From NCBI GenBank assembly GCA_907165275.2, contig OU015665.1, positions 620,001 through 684,000 of the forward strand: a stretch of DNA of 64,000 bases, in the 5' to 3' direction. The stretch is from Zygaena filipendulae. Its lineage: Eukaryota; Arthropoda; Insecta; Lepidoptera; Zygaenidae. Made by a program: the position numbers and the translations under genes. The notes beneath the pieces are model-generated. The model was given only the letters and a program-made list of their open reading frames with translations, was not told the origin of the DNA and searched no databases. The stretch's first letter is position 1, and each line of letters opens with the position of its first letter. Positions 54,048 to 64,000 of this stretch are shown piece after piece.

Positions 54048-54144
54048 GTACTTATACAAGTACAAATTAATGATAGTAGTTCAGACCTGACATTTTAACT
54101 ACATAGATAGAGTAACTGCCTAATGTACTTATCCAAGTACAAAT
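54048..54144 (+). repeat. left subterminal repeats (two 20-bp motifs)
   Basis: gtacttatacaagtacaaat at 54048-54067 and gtacttatccaagtacaaat at 54125-54144. Two inverted copies follow at 54466-54485 and 54519-54538 just upstream of exon 2, and two more near the right end (55292-55311; inverted 55447-55466). Confidence 0.88.
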
Positions 54145-54283
54145 TCTTTTTTCCCTATTTACCGGGTAGTTTTTTTACAACGGCAACTCTGATATTGTCA
54201 TTATCATTATTTATTCTATGGTCGATTCCGCCATGTTAGACAGGTTACGTCAACTGTCAGTGTCAGAGTCACTTTTTCGCAAA

Positions 54284-54743
54284 ATGGCTACGCGGTCGGG
54301 TCGCCGGTAGGCACGAGGTAAGAATATCTGTTTATATCCATGCTATCATTTGTTTTTTCTATTGTTTTATGCCTGAATTAGTGCCTATAAATATTGAATA
54401 TTGTAAAATAATCACTCTTTGAAAGCAAACTATAAATTTAAGGTGATTCGTGACTAGTCAAAGTAATTTGTACTTGACATAGTACGTTAGGCGTTTGTTA
54501 CATATACAACCGCTTATAATTTGTACTTGGGGTGGTACGTTCGGTCTATATTACACCTTTTTTTCTTTTCTTATTTTAGCATTGGACGAACTGCAGACAT
54601 TAAAACTTCTTAATAACTCTGACTTGGAGGACTCTGATGATGAATATGTGTTTATTCCTGAACCCGACCAAGAATCAAATAGCGACTCGTCTTCGGAATC
54701 CGAAGGTGAAGAAACAGAAGTTGCAGTACCCGGATGTGGATGA
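54284..54743 (+). pseudogene. transposase N-terminal fragment, two exons, nonsense codon
   Basis: Exon 1 starts ATG GCT ACG at 54284 and ends at donor gcacgag|gtaaga (54317). Exon 2 begins after a pyrimidine tract, cttattttag, at 54580. Spliced, the frame continues into ALDELQTLKLLNNSDLEDSD, an acidic run (EPDQESNSDSSSESEGEE), and stops at 54741-54743. Codon 9 of exon 1 is TAG, so the product is broken. A second frame stays open to 54966 after the first stops. No DDE catalytic domain remains. Confidence 0.55.
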
Positions 54744-54780
54744 GGTGGGCGTAGTTGTGGTAGAAGCACAAGCACAAGGG

Positions 54781-54830
54781 CCTCTACCTCTTGCACTTTG
54801 GACACGCGCCCAAAGTGCAAGAGGTAGAGG
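54781..54830. repeat. perfect 21-bp hairpin, 8-nt loop
   Basis: The arm at 54781-54801 (cctctacctcttgcactttg, g) and its exact reverse complement at 54810-54830 are separated by acacgcgc. It lies inside the transposon where the two coding frames overlap and probably arose by local inverted duplication that also broke the frame. Confidence 0.9.
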
Positions 54831-55559
54831 TTCTAGTCCAGATTTTGAACTCCCAGATCCAATTGCCCAAGATGCAGAATGGTATGAAAATAATGAAATG
54901 CAGTTTTTTAATTCACTTCTGATGCAACCTGATTACTTGCCGATGAGTATAGACAAGAGTAGTTAGTATAATAAATTCACATTGATCTTTTATACTTGAA
55001 TGTGATTTAACTCTAAAATCTCAATTAACTAGTATGTAAGGAAGTTTATTTGCAATTGTATGTGCTCTATTTTGATAAGTATTCTTTGATTTATCAATGT
55101 TGATTATGCTTTAATTGTCTTTGAGACTGGATTTTATAATTATTTCTATAAGAAAAAGATTATTTATGTTGTAATAATGTAAAATGTTCATTTAAGTGAT
55201 GTTTAGAAGTATTATATTATTTATTTTTGATACTAAATAAAACCTTAAACTTTTTTTATATTGTTTTTGATATACTGCGTAAAAACCTAATGTACTTACA
55301 CAAGTACAAAATATTTTCAATATTTTCCTTCTTAAGGAGGTGCTATACATCACAAACATACCGTAAAAAATACAGACAACAGTAATTCACTTCCAAAATT
55401 GCCTAAAACCGACATCTCTTTGTCTCGGTCTGAAGCACTATTCTTGATTTGTACTTGGTATAGTACAGCCGGCAGATATGACTACTGATGTTGAAAAAAC
55501 ACAGGACTTACGAGGGTAGCATAGCGTGAAATCGTAACAAACAAACATTCAAAATCACA

Positions 55560-55816
55560 TCTAGACATATAAATAAAATTGAAGTGTCTGTTTGTAATTT
55601 CGAAATTATATTAACATAAAAAAATTAACTTTTAATTTTTTTTCTGTCTGTCTGTCTGTTTGTTTCGGGTAATCTCTGAAAGGGCTGGACCAATTTTAAC
55701 GAAACTTTCAATGGCAGATAGCTGACGTTATAAGAAGTAACTTAGGCTACTTTTTATCCCGGAATTCCCGCGGGATCTCTGAAATTAACGCGGGTGAAAC
55801 TGCGGGGCACAGCTAG
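55560..55816 (+). mobile_element. Helitron, 'gaagtgtctgtttgtaattt' subfamily, full length
   Basis: tctagacatataaataaaat at the 5' end abuts the previous Helitron; ggctggaccaattttaacg inside; cgcgggtgaaactgcggggc, acag, ctag before T. Confidence 0.88.
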
Positions 55817-55852
55817 TTTATCATATTACTCATAGCGAGGATTATGCGTTAG

Positions 55853-56269
55853 CTGTGGGCCAATTATGCTTGCAAATTGTGATGTTGTTTTGATGTCAAT
55901 TTCACTTTACAGACTATTTCGTATTATGTTCTCCGAAAAATGCGATATCAAAATGACATCAACTAGGCATCAACTTCTGCGTATTATGATCAACGTTTTT
56001 AAATGATATCAACTTGATATCGACTTAAATGGGTATTATGTTTCGCTTTTTGACATAAAACAGTATCGCTTAAACATCAAGTATGAGATACAGACGTGAT
56101 ACAAACATATCAAGTTGAGGAGGTGGTTTTTCTGTGAATATGATCTTGACATAATCTTGATGTGACATAGGAAACTATCATAATACCATTTTTAAACAAT
56201 GTCAACTTGGCATCAACATCATATTGACATTACATTAAGATTGCATCTCGTTAGCATAATTGACCCACT
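55853..56269. mobile_element. MITE with gtgggycaattatgct ends
   Basis: ctgtgggccaattatgcttg at the left pairs with agcataattgacccactg at the right. The interior is rich in gatatcaa, tgatatca and catcaac variants, giving long imperfect self-complementarity. The CAGTG...CACTG-like ends suggest hAT, but no 8-bp duplication is visible. Confidence 0.65.
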
Positions 56270-56279
56270 GTTCCCTACT

Positions 56280-57075
56280 GTTTTACTGTGGATTTCTGGA
56301 TTCCTTCTGGAGCTTTATTTTTTCTACGGATGATAAGTACTTCCTCCGTTCTCTACTCGTACAAAAAAAAAATTAAAACAAAATATAACCCAAAAATATG
56401 ATTAGGTACATGATTTCTTTCTTTTTTTAACATACAAACATAGGTAGGTACCTACATACAAGTCAAAGAACCTCCTTTTTTTGAAGTCGCTTAAAAAATC
56501 ATAAAAATCCGTATAGCCATTCCAAATATTATCTATTTAGATAAGCCCGAAAGACAGACAGACAAAATATTTAAAAACGGTTACTGCGTCGCGTCACGCT
56601 TATCTGTTAATGTTTATTATATTAACACTCTTAACACATTTATAGTCGTTAAATGGATATTACTGCTACACTTTCATAGGTTTTATGGGTTATGTTTTAG
56701 AAAACACATAAAAAAGGGATATATCAATTAACACAAAATATATATGTAGAACTATGGAATATCTATGCAAGTGTTTTTAAGTAATGAGGTATGAAAGGTG
56801 TTCTTGTAGTTTGGTCAAAGGGAATCGTCCGTCAATGGCGTCTTCTATTGGTAAAATATTGTTAAGATATTTTAAAATTCAAAGCACACGACATTGACGC
56901 TTGCCATTCCAACATGCGAGTGGAGCCGCGAGCAAGAGCTGTAGTTAATTATTTATTATATAGTTCGAATCATAGCTCTACCATAATTAGAGTCATTAGT
57001 TTTTAAAAACATGCAAATTAAATACAATTTAATTCTCTTACGACATCCTTAAAAACATTTTGAATGGTACCTACT
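56280..57075. other. no gene seen
   Basis: AT-rich. A decayed Helitron-like piece (gcccgaaagacagacagac) occurs near 56545. Confidence 0.3.
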
Positions 57076-57081
57076 ATTATA

Positions 57082-57270
57082 TCCTTACATATTATAAAAC
57101 AAAGTCTGTCTATTTGTTCGCGATAAACTCAAAAACTACTGAACGGATTTTCATGCTGTTTTTACCAATAGATAGAGAGATTCAACAGGAAGTTTTATAC
57201 GTATAGTTTATCCTGGTATTCCCTCGGAAACTCCGAATTTGCCGCAAGTAAAACCGCGGGGGACAGCTAG
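57082..57270 (+). mobile_element. Helitron variant, full length
   Basis: tccttacatattataaaaca at the 5' end, ctcaaaaactactgaacgga inside, gcaagtaaaaccgcgggg, gacag, ctag before T. Confidence 0.83.
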
Positions 57271-57677
57271 TTATAAAGCTAGGTATAAGGTAATATCCTT
57301 ACCTTTCAAAAGTACAAACAGTATGATCATCATCATACCACGTGATATTATCATCACTTTTGTTGCTTCAAACAATGAAACAAAAAAAAAGTTAAAAGTG
57401 ACATTGACTTCAACCATATTTATGTGGCATAACCATTGATATGTCCGTAAAAAAATTCACTTCAATGAACATAACTTTGGTCTAATGGATATAATACATG
57501 TATTTCACGCCCAATAAGACACTATAATCTCCATCACATAAATATTGTAGCATTATGTGATGTGGGTTTATTTCTTAGGAAGTTTTTTCTTTATTTAATG
57601 TTATATAGAAGCTATAAAAAGGAAATCATTTGTGATATTTTTAAATAATATAGGTAGATATTAGGAACGTCACTAAA

Positions 57678-57862
57678 TGGACGCAGATAAGCAATAACAT
57701 GTTAACCCACAAAATTAAGTTATTGATTCAGAACAATTTATTGAGAGTTAGGGAACGTTTTTTAATTATTTGTTTGCCTTATTACATTGCTTAAATGTGC
57801 AACTCAATATTTAACATAAAAAAGATTGACACAAAATGGCGCTATACTTTTAAAACACGATA
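57678..57862. mobile_element. MITE family C, copy 5, truncated
   Basis: tggacgcagataagcaataa at the left and the interior cacaaaatggcgctatact, but the right end (ttgcttatct...) is missing. Confidence 0.75.
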
Positions 57863-58750
57863 ATCGCAAAATATCTTGACGATTTAAAAGTCATCCACTT
57901 CACTAAACATCTTTTACTCGAACTGGTTTAAAGTTGCACAAAGAACATCACGAATTTATTGTTTCTCTTTATTAGTTAAGCAGCCACTTTGTTTTGTGGA
58001 TTTACTTTGACAAGTAATACCAATCGACTGCTCTACACACCAAAAAACTCGGTGTTTGATAGGAATAGTTCAATTATACACCGCCGGCTACAATACTAAC
58101 TTTCTTTTGGGAATATTGTGCGAAGTTTACAAAATATTCAAACATAATGTCTTCATTTTGCATTAATATTTGTAAACTGTCTTCATTCAACAATTATGTA
58201 GGTAAGTACATTGATAAATCTATGGTAACTTTTTTCCATCAACTTTGAAATTTGGTACATAAACAATTTTCCCTCGGATTCGCTAGTGCCAGAACTTAAT
58301 CTACACGCCAAGTTTAATCAAAATCTGTCCAGTTGTTTTTGTAATGACAAAAAACAAACAGATTCGTCCCAATGTGTGAGTTTCTAGTTGTTTCTGGCTG
58401 TGGTAAGCGTTCACATTTCATTGCCCTCTCTGTTACGAGGATATTAGTCAGAAAGGGGGGCAAAGTCTGAAGCCCTTTAAACTACCACTAATATAAATGT
58501 TATTTAAAAATCTGTCCCCCAGATGTTAATTTATAGATAAAGCTATCAGGGTGACATCAAGATGACATGATTATTAACAAACGTATAAAAGTGAAAAGTT
58601 TTTTTACAGTGCCATCTGTTATTGAATAGCCTAAATGACACCCATCTAGATGAAGAAAGCAAAATTGGTATGTAGGTGGCTACATACAAAAGGTTATCAA
58701 AATCTTGAGAACCGTTTCTGAAAAATGTATTACATACAGATAGGTAGGTA

Positions 58751-58917
58751 CTAGCTGTTCCCTGCGGTTCCACCCGTGTTAATTTGGTAGTTGCCGAAGG
58801 AACTTCGTGACAGCCATTCTTAGCTGACTTTATTCTTCTTAAATTACCTGTCAAATTTCAGTTTCGTAGGTCAAGTAATTTTCTAGATTTCGTGTTCAGT
58901 GAGTGGACCTTTCGCTT
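58751..58917 (-). mobile_element. Helitron variant copy
   Basis: ctagctgttccctgcggttc start; interior gtcaaatttcagtttcgtag, agatttcgtgttcagtgag, the same type of arm that forms the 25229-25287 palindrome. Confidence 0.65.
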
Positions 58918-58919
58918 CT

Positions 58920-61650
58920 AACTAACATAACATAGGTAATTATGTAGATTTAAGCAAAAGTTACTCTTTGTTATAGATGGAATGATTCCCTTTTCACTTA
59001 GTACTACCTTTTCGTCTGACATTGTTTGTATAAAATATAGGTATATACTATATACATATGCGTACACACGTACCTACACTATATGAATGAACAGACACGC
59101 GCCTCCGCCGCGAACGGCTCTCTCTAAAACAAACATCAGACCCATACAGCAAATTTAACATACAGACTCTACATTCAATAGGTCTTTTCATTGCTTCTCT
59201 AGTCTCCACTAAAGAAACATAGGCCATTACCTACTATGAGAAACAAAACAAATTTGCACCGAGATAAATATTGATTTATTTATTTTACTAAATCAATATA
59301 CATATATACCCGTAGTGTTTAGAAACTTATTTATTTATTTAAAGATCTTTATTGCACATCATCTCATTTATATTATCATAATAAAATTTAAAATTTGTAA
59401 ATTACTCATATTTTTTTTTTCTAAATCTGAAATAAAAAAATATGCTTTTGTACCACAACTCTCGTTTGTATTAAGTAATATTCAAAATCCATATGAAAAT
59501 ATATTTTTATTATTCAACGACGAATTTATTTAACCTTAATATTGAGTTGGACCTCAATATTAAAGTTCAATAAATTCGTTCCAACGGAAATAAATACATT
59601 ATGTAAAGATTTATGGGATGTAACATCAAAAATATTTAATTGGGGAAGAAAAGTGCGTAAATCTCATTCCCAGATTGACATAACTCCTTCTTCCGTAAAT
59701 CGGTTGCGATGAGGTTGCCGGATGTCTTAATGAGGGCACGTACGAAAACCATATTCAATTATGACAGACAGATATTCAAAAAATCATTTTATTGTTATTG
59801 ATAAAAGAATATGAATATAAAAACACCACAGGCAGTATCCAAACTACAGTGAGACTCTGTTTGGAAATTAATTACCGATAAAGAAAAGGCTTTACAATCG
59901 CCCCACTGCGTGCGCGCCCGCCACGCTCGGGTCCCGGCCAATTAATTAGTGATAGCAAGTGGTAGTACCGCGGGTAACAAACGTAAACCCCACCGGGAAC
60001 AATGCTGACATTATTGTGTATGGAAACCCCGCTGTGGTCTCTTTTATTTAGATGACTTCATAATTTACATCACTCGTGTCGGCGAGCGATAGCACTCTAT
60101 GGAGTATGGAAGCACCCCAATTGTAAAGTCGAAAACGCGTAGTAGGTACTTACATGATTTTGAAATCAAGAATATTATTTTATTAAACGCGTATAAAGTT
60201 TTTAAAAGACAAAATAAAATAGCTATTTATTTGGAAATAGATACTACAAAATTACCTACTGTTTTAAAATTACATCCTAACAAATTATTTAAAGATTAAT
60301 TTGAGAAGAATTCAAAGGCATGACTGTATGGTACGTTCCTATGATAATAACGGCTACCGAAAAGTATAACTCGTATTATGTAACTAGAGTTTATGTAGGT
60401 ACTAGGTACATAACTTTTTTATCCCTATACATGTTAGAAGAACTGATAGCATATTTTCTTCCAAGTAGAACTTCTACTATAAGATATAGAAGAAACAGCC
60501 GAAGATTTTGACCAACGAACGAATGGATAAAAGATTGCAATATCACAAATGCAGACAAAAATATCATTCATTTTCTTGTCAGTCGCAAAAGTACACGCAT
60601 AAATAATTACCTAAGTGACTATCCGATTCAAGAACGAAACTCGCACAATGGCAGTTTCTATAACCTTTTCGTATCTTATTCGAGCAAATAAATCACAAAA
60701 AACATGGAACATTCCATTAGTGTTTTTTTTTTTTCTTCAAATTATTTGATAAAAATGAAGCGACACTTTTATCAGGAACGCTGCTCCTATAATTAATAGT
60801 TCAGTATATTTTACAAGAGCGAGTCGATAGGATAATGCGTGTGGGCGGGGAAGTTCTATAGAATTACAATGCACTTGCCTATAATATCTTTCGGTTTTTT
60901 ATTCTAATGACTGTAAGAGTATATTAGGTAGATATAGGATAGGTATTGAAATTGGACTGAGGCAATTAATTTTATAACTTAGCATTATAGGAACGAGCAT
61001 TTATTTTTAAATGAGTCTTTCAGATTTTGACCTCATTTAAATTCTAATTTAATTAATCACTGTTGATTGATTTCATTAACATTTACGTGTAGATTGGATT
61101 TTCCTGGTTTTTTACTAATACTGTCATTTTATGCAGAGATTGAGTTGAGATGGGTAAGTTGAAACAAGTGTTTGGAAGAATCATTCTGCGACAAAAACAA
61201 AGCTACTTTGGACTTCTTTTTATCGAGATAATTTATGGTAATCGTGTTTTGGCTTTAATAAAGATTGCAATTATACGCAAATTAATTTATCCGAAACCTC
61301 CTAATCTTAGTATAGGTATAATTTCGAAGGCTTTTAAGAAGCCATTTTTTTGATAAGCGGTGGAATGAGACATTTTAATTCGGTTTTTAAAAAATGTTTT
61401 TATATTTGGCAGCCCCGTTAGTGTATAATGTCCGCTAAGGGTAAACATTTTTGAGATTAAAATTGATGTTTATTCGGATTCTGAATGTTTTGCAGGTACA
61501 TAGGTATCCTAAGTAATAAGTATATGTATTTACATTTACGAAAAAAGTATTATAAGTATAGTCTGGTACCAATAGTATAAGCTCTGCTTAGATTGGCACC
61601 AAGTGGCGCCATTTGATAATGTCTGTAAACAGTAAGCTAACATCATACGT
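58920..61650. other. no gene supported
   Basis: Long AT-rich stretch. A GC-rich patch at about 59905-59950 (cactgcgtgcgcgcccgcca) could be regulatory. Short frames at 60099, 60320 and 61150 are Lys/Ile-rich with no domain. Confidence 0.35.
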
Positions 61651-61656
61651 CATATA

Positions 61657-62256
61657 TCTATCTAAATAAAAATGACTGACTGACAATCAACACAGCCTAA
61701 ACCGCTGATCGTATAGAGACCTGAAACTTGGAGGGTGTGTTCTTTTTATGACGTAATAATTATAATAATGATAAACCATTTATTTCCAATCACAGTGACT
61801 TATACACTACAGCAATAACTAGATTTGAGGACACAAACAATATGAAACATGTAGCTAAGCCAAAGTGAGAGATCGGAATCCGTACTAGGAAACCCCGTGT
61901 TACAGGATTCCGGCCCCCATTTTCGGACCAAACTTAAATCCACGCAGATAAAAATTAAAAAATAAGGAGAAAAGTTTATAAACATGGTTATACTTATATC
62001 ACTATAAGAGAGTATAATTAAATGTATAAGTGTATGTTAGGGAATGTGTTTGTTATTGTGAATTTGTGTTATCGCGTGGTGGACTTGTGTGTGTGTGCGT
62101 GTGTGTGGGTGTGTGTGTAGCACTAGACGTATCCGATAAGAAAGGATTTTCGAAAATTCAACCCCTATGGGGGTGAAAAGGGGTTTCAAAGTTTGTATGG
62201 AGCAATTCCGCGGGAACTTCGAAATTATCGCGGTTGAAACCGCACGGGACAGCTAG
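61657..62256 (+). mobile_element. Helitron variant split by a LINE
   Basis: tctatctaaataaaaatgac at the 5' end, taaaccgctgatcgtatag, gaaacttggagggtgtgttc; after the insertion, tatccgataagaaaggattt, ccctatgggggtgaaaaggg, and the end cggttgaaaccgcacgggac, agctag before T. Same subfamily as 27729 and 31407. Confidence 0.82.
61756..62125 (-). mobile_element. 5'-truncated LINE 3' end with 6-bp duplication
   Basis: The 370-bp insert is flanked by GACGTA (61750-61755 and 62126-62131). On the minus strand it ends gattggaaataaatggttta, tcattattataattat, an AT tail after an AATAAA. Body includes gggggccggaatcctgtaac. A (GT)n-rich run at 62083-62119 marks its 5' side. Confidence 0.72.
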
Positions 62257-62639
62257 TGTAGTATAAAACGCATTTAGACTTCATATTTTATCCTCAATCA
62301 AATAGCTATAAAAACATATGCAATTCCGACGTCAATATAATACATTATTATATATTACATTTTATTTATTTGAAGCGTCATCTCGGGTCAGCTGTCACTC
62401 AGATCGAATAAATTTAACATAAAATTGAAATTACACAGAATTCGATATGGCCATATATTTCAGAATTCTCGCTTAGATATGGTCGATGTATCATGTGAAT
62501 TGGCTTTCTAAATGCCTATCTCTTTATGATAACGGGCGCGTATTCAAATGTTAAATTTATTTGACTATTGGCTCAAACAAGATCTGATACTTAAATTAAG
62601 TATGGTGCTTTGTACATACACTGTTCAACTAGTTATTTT

Positions 62640-62790
62640 TCTTGTCTGTTCACGCTAATCTAATGAACGGATTTTTTACGCTTTTCACGAGTTGATTGTG
62701 TATTGCTTTTGAATGAAATACTTAATAATAATAAGTAGGTAGGTATATAAAAATGAGATGTCGGAAAAAGTCACATCTTTCATTAATAAA
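62640..62790 (+). mobile_element. Helitron-like remnant
   Basis: gtctgttcacgctaatctaa, tgaacggattttttacgctt and gatgtcggaaaaagtcac match the 11411-11650 subfamily. No termini. Confidence 0.5.
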
Positions 62791-62799
62791 AGGCGTTAT

Positions 62800-63560
62800 A
62801 GGTAACAAACATCTAAACGCTTCACAAATTTTATCACATTGGTGAATGTAGGTACATATTTTGCAAATACATACCTATAGCAAACTAAGGTTTAGATATG
62901 AAATTGCGTCTTTTAATACCTTACTTAAACTCTTAGATGAACATTTTTTTTTACGAAATTTGGCTCCTATGTGTAGCAATCTCAATGCATTTGTAGAGCA
63001 ATTCTTGGTAGGTATTGTAATATTTGAATCGTTTCGGCAAGTTTTTATAACTAGTTGTAGTAAATTACTTTTAGCTAGTCGTGACGTCAGAATCGAGGGC
63101 ACCTTTAAATCCACTAAAGCCGGCTTAGTGGGTATTACATATATCGTGTAAATAGATCATCCAGTGTGAAGTTTAGTATCTTTACTCGAGTAAATATTGT
63201 GGTCAAGGATGAACGAAACACACACAGCACGTACAAAGACGTTGAATGCGGTCTGTCTGCGAGAGGCGGGAACCTTGCTCCATGGCTCGCAGTTTTTTTT
63301 TTATTGCACAATACTCGTAAAATTGTGCCTCTGTGAGAATATTAATAGACCCAGAGTTACCTGTTAATTTAGAGATCTAGAGATATTGAGTCGGCGAACG
63401 CTTTTATAGGAACCATTAAATGGTTATTAAAGTCGTGTGTTACTTCTTCAGCATTAATTTCTAATTACTGTCGTATGGATAAGTAGAAAAGCACGTTTGT
63501 TCGCTCAGGTTCTAGGTATATACCTATTATTAAGTACTTAACTATAAAATACTAGCGAGC
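62800..63560. other. no gene seen
   Basis: Overlapping frames on both strands at 62861-63151 mirror each other and lack domains. cgtgacgtcagaatcg near 63080 is an isolated CRE-like site. Confidence 0.3.
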
Positions 63561-63566
63561 CCTCAT

Positions 63567-63655
63567 CTTTTTTAACCGACTTCCAAAAAGGAAGAGGTTA
63601 TGCATTCGATTGTATGTATGTTTTCAATTTACAAGTTGAATTAAAAAAAAAAACC
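63567..63655 (+). repeat. lepidopteran interspersed repeat fragment
   Basis: ttttttaaccgacttccaaa, aaggaagaggttatgcattc, then an A run. The ccgacttccaaaaagga motif is a widespread lepidopteran repeat; only its start is seen. Confidence 0.5.
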
Positions 63656-63659
63656 TATG

Positions 63660-64000
63660 GCATACGTTGTTCAATATTTGCAAAGAAGAGCACAAATATC
63701 GATTTCCATAACTTTGACGAAAACACGTTTTTTTCCGTTTTGGGGTAGATTTTTCCGAAATCCTTTAAAATAATTATCATAATAGGTACCTACAATTACT
63801 TATTTATTTATTTATCATCATCAGCACAGTAGGTATAAATGTAATAAGACGCGACACTTGTGCAATAAGTAAAATTAAGTTTTTGAGTAATTGCGCCAGC
63901 ATCGATTTGCTATGATTATTGTTACTGATGCAACGCAGTGTTGCCCTACGGCGAAAATGCTTCACCATAAGTGCTGGTAATCTCTGAGAAATGGTAACAT
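63660..64000. other. no gene seen
   Basis: AT-rich end of the window, no frame or repeat. Confidence 0.3.

Larger units (their letters stand above)
54032..55515 (+). mobile_element. non-autonomous DNA transposon with subterminal repeats
   Basis: 1484 bp. Terminal inverted repeats CCTCGTAAGTCC (left) and GGACTTACGAGG (right), flanked by GTAG on both sides. Six copies of a 20-bp motif (gtactt-nnn-caagtacaaat type) lie at 54048, 54125, 54466, 54519, 55292 and 55447, some inverted. It encodes only an acidic N-terminal fragment. The acidic Ser/Asp/Glu-rich start recalls piggyBac transposases, but GTAG is not TTAA, so the superfamily is open. Confidence 0.82.
53898..55559 (-). mobile_element. Helitron split by a 1.48-kb DNA transposon
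   Basis: ctagctggtccccgcggttt to ataatgatcggtttcgtag (53898-54031), resuming gtagcatagcgtgaaatcgt, aacaaacaaac after 55515. Both halves align to the family on either side of the insertion, which proves its position and the GTAG duplication. Confidence 0.82.

Noticed and set aside
54551..54820. 89-codon minus-strand frame opposite the transposase fragment
   Set aside because: Mirror of the Ser/Glu/Asp-rich coding exon; no motif.
54637..54966. 109-codon frame overlapping the transposase fragment as a separate gene
   Set aside because: Its first part is an out-of-frame reading of the acidic exon and it crosses the 21-bp hairpin; more likely the continuation after a frame change.
54032..55515. 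calling the transposon piggyBac outright
   Set aside because: The duplication is GTAG and not TTAA, and no catalytic domain remains to confirm the family.

Overview
The window looks like a piece of a moth or butterfly (Lepidoptera) nuclear chromosome. It is AT-rich, gene-poor and crowded with short interspersed elements. Many AT-inserted copies share a GC-rich 3' hairpin followed by CTAG, which is the signature of the lepidopteran Lep1-type non-autonomous Helitrons. tRNA-derived SINEs, 5'-truncated LINEs and several MITE families are mixed in. The species cannot be named from this sequence. For Helitron entries, '+' means the element reads 5' TC...hairpin-CTAG 3' along the given strand, and '-' means the reverse.

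Layout. 0.5-5 kb holds a truncated LINE with a reverse-transcriptase ORF, a palindromic MITE split by a chimeric LINE insertion, and a SINE. 5-39 kb is an intergenic or intronic desert of Helitrons (several with different 5' halves on one shared 3' end), nested MITEs, SINE copies and weak promoter-like islands. 39.5-40.2 kb looks like a possible first exon with a GT donor, followed by a perfect (TTCTA)24 array. 41.7-42.6 kb is a hAT-like element with a MITE and a Helitron nested inside it. 53.9-55.6 kb holds a 1.48-kb DNA transposon with six subterminal 20-bp repeats, a broken two-exon ORF and a perfect 21-bp hairpin, inserted in a Helitron with a 4-bp duplication. 55.6-64 kb is again repeats and featureless AT-rich DNA.

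The one convincing host gene lies on the minus strand between 53870 and 45329. Ten exons with matching splice phases encode at least 449 residues. The first part is a chymotrypsin-fold (S1) serine-protease homologue in which all three catalytic residues appear replaced (His to Glu, Asp to Thr, Ser to Gly). It carries an additional C-terminal region of about 175 residues that I do not recognise, ending in a tryptophan/tyrosine-rich tail. Its introns are filled with MITEs and Helitrons, some within 7-45 bp of splice sites, and one intron seems to use a GC-AG boundary.

Coordinates of transposon edges were read by eye from terminal motifs, inverted repeats and target duplications. Edges given as fragments are approximate. 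No database search was possible, so family assignments rest on motif recognition.
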